64,000 nucleotides of DNA from assembly GCA_036426205.1 (NCBI GenBank), contig CM071570.1, forward strand, positions 5,097,872 through 5,161,871. Direction: 5' to 3'. Below are positions 57,001 to 64,000 of the stretch, in pieces. The notes beneath the pieces are model-generated. The model did no database searches. It saw only the letters and a program-made list of their open reading frames with translations, and was not told the DNA's origin. The stretch's first letter is position 1, and the number at the start of each line of letters is the position of its first letter. The position numbers and the translations under genes are program-made. The stretch comes from Ascaphus truei (lineage: Eukaryota; Chordata; Amphibia; Anura; Ascaphidae).

Positions 57001-58673
57001 TTGCTCATGAGGGAGCCATGGTCAGAGGCAAGCGCCCCCATCCATCCCGCCCCAGGTCGACCCCCCCCCCGGGGACGCGGCTCCCCCCGGTAATGGGAAC
57101 CGCCGCGCCTACCTCGCCGCCCGGGCAGCAAGCGGGTGATCGGGAGCAGGGTGGGGAGGAGATCAGGGCAGAAGAGATCAGGGCAGGATGGGAGGAGTAT
57201 CGGGAAGGGGCTAACCCAGAGCTGCTTGCCCGCCCCTCTTCACCGTCACACCAATCAGGGAGGGGGAATTATTTATTTTAAAAAAATAAAAAATTGGCGC
57301 GAGCAGGGAATTCTAGAGCTGCTGCACGGCTCGCCAGTGGCCTAAATCCATTCGCAGGTTGTGGTTAGCCTATTGTCGAACACTGGAAATATATATTTTT
57401 TTCTTTTTTATTAGATATCATTTGCTTTATGCAAAACAGTCATGTTTGTGCACCAAAAAAGATATTTCTGGCGCATATGGGTTTGAGATTCGTATTTGGC
57501 GCACATCAAGCGCAATGAAATGGTTTGCCATGCACCAATTGGCCCCCCCAAAAAGCAGCTGTTGGCACGTAGTCGATAGCCTCAGTGTTATTTGGTGTGG
57601 TCTCGCATCTCCGAGTAACCACTTAGTCACACGAGGTGAGGATTGAGTAAAATCAACAGATTTAAAGACCTTGCAATCTAACACTCTCATTCTTGCACCA
57701 ACCATCAATGTGGAAGAGCGAGGAATGTGTCCTCCGTGTACTCACCAACGGTCTATATTCCTACAGATGTGTGATATCTACACAAAAATATGATGTCATA
57801 TCCACTTAACTTTAGCAGTTGGATTCTGTGCAGCGAAACTGCGTATTTTAACTGGCTGCAAAACACTCGGGCTAACATTCTACTCCGAGTTTCACGTGTT
57901 ATCGCCTAGTTACAATACATTAAGAAGTGCGATAGATTAAACAACGGTATCACAAATTGGCAGGGAAATTACTTATTCCTGTTATTCGCTAACAAATATA
58001 TATATACAAAAGCGCTCAACCTACTAGAGATGTGCAATAATAAAACAAGACTGTGATTGGCAATTGGATGTGACCAAGTCCATCAGATAATAGTTTAAAG
58101 ATCAATATCCCTTACTGATAGGATGGCCGCCTGGAAAACTTGAAGGCTCTTCTCCCGAACCCCGAACAGATACTGTACATACTTTGCAAAAACGTAGTTC
58201 TCCTCGGTGAAGGAATGTCACAATGTACTTTGTTCAAGTTTCCAATTGATCCTTCTATTGGTCCAAACGGGCTGTACGCCAGTTCAGAGACACAGATGCT
58301 GCTGCAAGACAACAAAACGAAAAACGGACCAAATCAATACATATCTACACTCACTCGCGGAAATCGTGTATCTCTCTATATATCTACGCACACTTTCAAT
58401 GGAGCATATAACGCATATGGAGAGACTTCTTAGACAACTTGGCGTGTCCTTTTAGTGTTAGACTTGATTACATTCACTCTGATGTAGCTTGGAATTGCAG
58501 TTATTGAAGAATTTAATATCTATATCTTGTGGTGTTACATGGGATTTAAACGTTTTTAATCCTTTATCATGTTTTTTACAACAGAACATTACAATTCCCA
58601 CTGTGTACAATTGCCCATCGATTTTTGCAGCTTCAAATTTTCTATTCACGTTGCTTTTTCTGTTATTTGTATG
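57001..58673. other. Non-coding core of 4.5-kb unit 1
   Basis: GC-rich until about 57260, then ordinary composition. Short frames only. Shares its whole length with 61546-63225. Nothing recognised as a gene. Confidence 0.6.
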
Positions 58674-59610
58674 TAGCGTCCCTGTGGAATACTACTTAAG
58701 GCCCCTACAGGGTTCATTGTATGGTTAGCTACAATTGTATTGTCTCTATCCATCACATGGGAAGGTTACTAAGGCAGAACCTAGACACACCCACCTTCTG
58801 AAGAAGTGCGCATGCGCACGAAACGCGTTGGGTGTTTTAGAGATCATTTGGAGAGTGAAGCAGCACAAGGAGCAAACCTCTGCTCAATCCCAGTTCCACA
58901 GACGGTGGAGAAGTGTGGCGAGGAGTAAGCCGGCGATTAGCTCCACCCAGCGAGTGACGTCATTTCGGACGGAAAATCTCGGCGAGGGTTGCTTGCAGAG
59001 ACGCCGGCCTGAGAGTTGATCGGAGGAGTCGCCCGGCGCCATTACAGAAGCCACCACGCCTAGGAACAGCTGAAACGGACTGCATCTCTTGCTACCCCTG
59101 TCTGAATACTCTGGATAGCTTCTGCGGTCTAGCAACCGGATCAACCGTCACTGGACACTGCAGTACAATCATTGGACTTATTTTTCGGTTTTGGACATTT
59201 GAGGCGCCGGTCTGTATTGTTATCTCTGTGTTTTCCACTAACTGTGTTTGGGTTAGTCTTTTATACCTGCAGCTGTCCTATATTTAGTCACACATAACAC
59301 ACTGTGTTTTTTTATTGTATAATTATTTGATTTTTAGATATTTTGTAGCGCTATTCCACACCATCTCTCCCTTTTTTTCCTAGTCCCTGTGGAATACTAC
59401 TTAAGGCCCCTACAGGGTTCATTGTATGGGTAGCTACAATTGTATTGTCTCTATCCCTCACTGGGATAGGTTGACTAGGCAGAACCTAGACACACCCACT
59501 TTCTAGAAGGTGCCTTGTGATGTGATAAAGTGATGTTACTTTTGTAGAATCCAAACTACTACTAACCTCCCTAATGGTCAATTGACTAGAGATGTCACTT
59601 GGGGTTTATT
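58674..59610. repeat. 706-bp-spaced direct repeats and ACGAAACGCGTTGG module, unit 1
   Basis: CCCTGTGGAATACTACTTAA, then GGCCCCTACAGGGTTC, starts at about 58678 and recurs at about 59384. Between them: CTTCTGAAGAAGTGCGCATGCGCACGAAACGCGTTGG (58794-58830, quoted here only by ends CTTCTGAAG and GCGTTGG), CpG-rich sequence to about 59050, and a terminal TAGCGCTATTCCACACC at about 59347. It looks like a dispersed element captured in the unit. Confidence 0.75.
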
Positions 59611-60498
59611 CAGGCAAAGATTATACTACCTGCGCATGCGCACGACGGACCGCATAGACTCGCGCTCGCCTGCAGCGCCCGAGTGATGTGTAAACTGAGC
59701 CGCAGGCGATGGGGAGGCGTGGCGGACCAGTCACGAAGCTGGTTCGCCCTCATTGGCTGAAACGCTCACGTGACGTGGACGTCATGCAGCCACGCTTGAA
59801 AAGACAAAAAAGGCTCAATCGTGCGCTCCGCACATAGGACAGCCTCATAGGCATTATGCAATTTGTGATTGACGCGCACACTAGCAGAATCACGCTGACT
59901 ATAAGCTTTGCCTAAGCCGACCATCCTAATCATGGGTGTGTGTGTGTGTGTGTGTGTATGTTGGATTTAGAAAAAAAAGCCAGATGTGAATGACTAGTTT
60001 CCTGAACCCCATAACTAGTACCTGGACGCCCCCGCATCACAATATCTAAAGCATCAGGCAAAGATTATACTACCTGCGCATGCGCACGACGGACCGCATA
60101 GACTCGCGCTCGCCTGCAGCGCCCGAGTGATGTGTAAACTGAGCCGCAGGCGATGGGGAGGCGTGGCGGACCAGTCACGAAGCTGGTTCGCCCTCATTGC
60201 TGAAACGCTCACGTGACGTGGACGTCATGCAGCCACGCTTGAAAGACAAAAAAGGCTCAATCGTGCGCTCCGCACATAGGACAGCCTCATAGGCATTATG
60301 CAATTTGTGATTGACGCGCACACTACAGAATCACGCTGACTATAAGCTTTGCCTAAGCCGACCATCCTAATCATGGGTGTGTGTGTGTTGTGTGTTGTGT
60401 GTTTGGATTTAGAAAAAAAAGCCAGATGTGAATGACTAGTTTCCTGAACCCCATAACTAGTACCTGGACGCCCCCGCATCACAATATCTAAAGCAGCA
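59611..60498. repeat. Promoter-like modules, unit 2 (two copies)
   Basis: Copies at 59611-60054 and 60055-60498. GCGCATGCGC lies at 59632-59641 and 60076-60085. CACGTGACGTGGACGTCATG is retained in both. The first copy has CATTGGCTG and the second CATTGCTG, the same difference as between the two copies in unit 1. Confidence 0.8.
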
Positions 60499-60714
60499 AT
60501 CCCGCCTGGGATCTTACCTGATCCGCAGTCCCTCAATGTCCAGGTACCTCATTCCCGCAATGTTTTACATTGGAGGGGAGGTGTTCCTTACCTGTCTTCT
60601 GGTTTAGGGGGGATTCCGATGTCTTCCGTGTGAAGCTCGAGAGTTAGATCTGAAAGAAAGCAGTATAGGTTATTTCGGTGTAGGTATAGGGCAGTTAAGA
60701 TATATAGGGTAAAT

Positions 60715-60748
60715 AAGAGATCCAGAGTGTGAGAGAGAGAGAGAGTGT

Positions 60749-60785
<37 letters not shown>

Positions 60786-61200
60786 AGAGAGAGACAGAGA
60801 GAGAGAGAGAGGATGAGAGAGAGAGACAGAGAGAGGGCAACAGGGAAAGGGTGATGGCGACAGGGAGAGAGTGAGGGTGACAGGGAAAGGGTGAGGGTGA
60901 CACAGGGAGAGGGTGTGAGGTTGGACACCGTGGGAGAGGGTTGAGGGTGACAAGGCGAGGGAGGTGTAAGTAGGGTGACAAACAGGAGAGGGTGACACTG
61001 GGAGAGGGTGAGAGCGACGGAGTGAGAGGTTGAGGGCGAACAGGAAAGGGTGAGGGTGACACACTGGAAGCGGTTGAAAGTTACAGGGAGAGGAGTGAGG
61101 TGACTACAGGGAGAGGCGTGAGGTTGGTACACAAGGGTAGTAGGGGTAGGGACACAGTTAGAGGGTGACCTGGGAGAGGGTGAGGTTTACCCACCGGTAG
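60715..61200. repeat. GA-rich tract, unit 2
   Basis: Counterpart of 56205-56700. Cleaner GA dinucleotides at the start and longer overall. Confidence 0.93.
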
Positions 61201-61261
61201 ACAAGAAATAATTACAAAACACAAACATATTAACATCGTTTGACATGATATGGTATATATT

Positions 61262-61545
61262 GTTATACTCCACAGACACACACACTCACACACTCACATA
61301 CACAGTCACTCAGTGAGTCACACACACACACACACAGTCACTCAGTCCGTCACTCACACACACACACTCACCCGCAAGGCAGGGGGTCGCACATGGCAGC
61401 AGTGGGGCCTCCGCACAGCAATGGGCCCTCCACATGGCAGGAGGGCCTCTGCAAGGCAGGGGGGGTCGCACATGGTAGCAGGGCCCTCCGCACGGCAGGA
61501 GGGCCTTTGCAAGGGACCGCCCCCCCTCTAGGGGCAGACACTGCT
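61262..61545. repeat. CA microsatellite and GC minisatellite, unit 2
   Basis: Counterpart of 56701-57000, with clearer 30-33-bp periodicity of the GGGTCGCACATGGCAGCAG units. Confidence 0.85.
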
Positions 61546-63225
61546 GCAGCACCCCCCCAAAGCGGACGCCATCGTAGCACCTCCCTCCCCCCCGAAACGG
61601 AAGCAGACCCCCTTCAGAGGCGGACACCGCCGCTGCCTACCTCCCGCCCCGGGCAGCAAGCGGGGATCGGGAGCAGGGGGGGGAGGAGATCAGGGGCAGG
61701 AAGAGATCAGGGGCAGGATGGGGAGGAGATCGGGGAAGGGGCTAACCCAGAGCTGCTTGCCGGCCCTCTTCACCGCGTCACACCAATCAGGGAGGGGGAT
61801 TATTTATTTTAAAAAAATAAAAATTGGCGCGAGCAGGGGAATTCATAGAGCTGCTGCACGGCTCGCCAGTGGCCTAAATCCATTCGCAACGGGTGTGTGG
61901 TTATGCCTATTTGTCGAACACTGGAAATATATATTTTTTTCTTTTTTTATTAGATATCATTTGCTTTATGCCAAGAACAGTCCATGTTTGTGCACCCAAA
62001 AAAGATATTTCTGGCGCATATGGAGACGTTTGAGATTCGTATATTGGCGCACATCAAGCGCAATTGAAATTGGGTTTGCCATGCACCAATTTTGCCCCCC
62101 CCAAAAAGCAGCTGTTGGCACGTAGTCGATAGGCCTCAGTGTGTTATTTGGTGTGGTCTCGCATCTCCGAGTAACCACTTAGTCACAGAGGTGAGGATGG
62201 AGTAAAATCAACAGATTTAAAAGACCTTGCAATCTAACACTCTCATTCTTGCACCGAACCATCAATGTGGAAGAGCGGAGGAATGTGTCCTCCGTGTACT
62301 CACCAACGGTCGATATTCCTACAGATGTGTGATATCTACACCAAAAATGATGTCATATCCACTTAAGCTTTAGCAGTTGGATTCTGCAGCGAAACTGCGT
62401 ATTTTACTGCTGCAAAACACTCGGGCTACATTCTACTCGAGTTTCACGTGTTATCGCCTAGTTACATACAGTAAGAAAGTGCGATAGATTAAACAACGGT
62501 ATCACAAATTGGCATGGAAATTACTTATTCCTGTTATTCGCTAACAAATATATATATACAAAGCGCTCAACCTACTAGAGATGTGCAATAATAAAACAAG
62601 ACTGTGATTGGCAATTGGATGTGACCAAGTCCATCAGATAATAGTTTAAAGATCAATATCCCTTACTGATAGGATGGCCGCCTGGAAAACTTGAAGGCTC
62701 TTCTCCCGAACCCCGAACAGATACTGTACATACTTTGCAAAAACGTAGTTCTCCTCGGTGAAGGAATGTCACAATGTACTCTTTGTTCAAAGTGTCCAAT
62801 TGATCCTTCTATTGGTCCAAACGGGCTGTACGCCAGTTCAGAGACACAGATGCTGCTGCAAGACGAACAAAACGAAAAACGGACCAAAATCAATACATCT
62901 GATCACTCGCGGAATCGTGTATCTCTTCTATATATCTACGCACACTTTCAATGGAGCATATAACGCATATGGAGATGACTTCTTAGACAGACTTGGCGTG
63001 TCCTTTTAGTGTTAGACTTGATTACATTCACTCTGATGTAGCTTGGAATTGCAGTTATTGAAAGATTTAATATCTATATCTTGTGGTGTTACATGGGATT
63101 TAACGTTTTTATCCTTTATCATGTGTTTACATACAGAACATTACAATTCCCACGTGTACAATTGCCCATCGATTTTTGCAGCTTCTAAATTTTCTATTCA
63201 CGTTGCTTTTCTGTTATTTGTATGT
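61546..63225. other. Non-coding core of 4.5-kb unit 2
   Basis: Collinear with 57001-58673. No gene recognised. Confidence 0.6.
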
Positions 63226-64000
63226 AGCGTCCCTGTGGGAATACTACTTAAGGCCCCTACAGGGTTCATTGTATGGGTAGCTACAATTGTATTGTCTCTA
63301 TCCATCACATGGGATAGGTTGACTAGGCAGAACCTAGACACACCCACCTTCTGAAGAAGTGCGCATGCGCACGAAACGCGTTGGGTGTTTTAGAGATCAT
63401 TTGGAGAGTGAACAGCACAAGGAGCAAACCTCTGCATCAATCCCCAGTTCCAGCAGACGGTGGAGAAGTGTGGCGAGGAGTAAGCGGCGGCGATTAGCTC
63501 CACCCAGCGAGTGACGTCATTTCGGACGGAAAATCTCGCGAGGGTTGGCTTGCAGAGACGCCCGGCCTGAGAGTGATCGGAGGAGGCGCCGGCGGCCATT
63601 ACAGAAGCACCACGCGCCTAGGAACAGCTGAAACCGGACTGCATCTCTTGCTACCACTGTCTGAATACTCTGGATAGCTTCTGCGGTCTAGCAACCGGAT
63701 CACCGTCACTGGACACTGCAGTACATCATTGGACTTATTTTTCGGTTTTGGACATTTGAGGCGCCGGTCTGTATTGTTATCTCTGTGTTTTCCACTAACT
63801 GTGTTTGGGTTAGTCTTTTTACCTGGCAGCTGTCCTATATTTAGTCACATAACACACTGTGTTTTTTATTGTATAATTATTTTGATTTTTAGATATATTT
63901 GTTAGCGCTATTCACACCATCCCTTTTTTTCCTAGTCCCTGTGGGAATACTACTTAAGGCCCCTACAGGGTTCATTGTATGGGTAGCTACAATTGTATTG
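63226..64000. repeat. Direct repeats and ACGAAACGCGTTGG module, unit 2
   Basis: CCCTGTGGGAATACTACTTA starts at about 63229 and again at about 63937. GCGCATGCGC lies at 63361-63370, followed by ACGAAACGCGTTGG. Truncated by the window edge. Confidence 0.75.

Larger units (their letters stand above)
55089..59610. repeat. 4.5-kb tandem unit 1
   Basis: 4522 bp, repeated in the same orientation as unit 2 from 59611. Contents in order: two 0.45-kb promoter-like modules, a short segment with splice-donor-like sites on the minus strand, GA-rich tract, CA microsatellite, GC minisatellite, unique non-coding segment, and a 706-bp internal direct-repeat pair flanking the ACGAAACGCGTTGG module. The units differ largely by single-base indels. 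Confidence 0.93.
59611..64000. repeat. 4.5-kb tandem unit 2, cut by the window end
   Basis: Collinear with unit 1 at an offset of 4.51-4.56 kb. The window ends at the position equivalent to about 59450 of unit 1, so whether a third unit follows cannot be seen. Confidence 0.93.

Noticed and set aside
1..64000. Host protein-coding genes, tRNA, rRNA or other structured RNA genes
   Set aside because: I looked for conserved domains, plausible exons with splice sites, and cloverleaf or 5S-like motifs, and found none that I could support. Ab initio exon prediction and RNA-seq mapping would settle this.

Overview
The window looks like gene-poor, repeat-dominated vertebrate nuclear DNA, most likely from a frog or toad (anuran). 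The grounds are the mix of repeats: diverse Ty3/Gypsy LTR elements, an L1/Tx1-type LINE, long tandem arrays, inverted-terminal-repeat elements, and dispersed repeats that resemble ones I remember from anuran genomes. No species call is possible by eye. I found no convincing host gene, exon, tRNA or rRNA. Almost every open frame is a by-product of tandem or low-complexity repeats, or lies inside an LTR. The only recognisable proteins belong to two decayed retrotransposons.

Layout. 1-5.3 kb: a 255-bp hairpin, then a CCCCAAATACAGACACC minisatellite split by a large minus-strand LTR (family A), which itself carries a nested solo LTR (family B, target duplication GACTG). 5.3-12 kb: a 30-bp minisatellite, a small inverted-repeat element (7484-7825), a family C LTR-like region, a solo LTR (family E, target duplication GTGAC) and a 22-bp minisatellite. 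12-16 kb: dispersed repeats only. 16-26.1 kb: a 45-bp satellite, interrupted by an A-B-[L1]-C-B'-A' block (the L1 is 5'-truncated, with a 10-bp target duplication) and by three copies of one 207-bp insert. 26.8-35.1 kb: solo LTRs of families D, B and C. 36.67-44.64 kb: a complete but dead Ty3/Gypsy element on the minus strand, with two LTRs, PBS, PPT, a PNMA-like Gag, protease, RT, RNase H and integrase, flanked by TGTA. 44.9-46.3 kb: an intact family A solo LTR. 46.6-55 kb: dispersed repeats, two more inverted repeats, a CT-rich tract and a family C solo LTR. 55.09-64 kb: a 4.5-kb unit in at least two tandem copies, running off the window end; each unit contains duplicated promoter-like modules.

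How the parts relate. Seven LTR insertions have matching target-site duplications: 3203-4290, 10067-10610, 29803-30566, 31050-31803, 32605-34103, 44916-46316 and 52018-52926. The full element at 36674-44641 has one too, and 26788-28834 has one with a single mismatch. Solo LTRs therefore far outnumber full elements, the usual result of LTR-LTR recombination. Family C insertions all have 4-bp duplications; A, B and E have 5-bp ones. Short-indel density changes sharply along the satellite and between the 4.5-kb units, so part of the apparent divergence may be consensus error in a long-read assembly.
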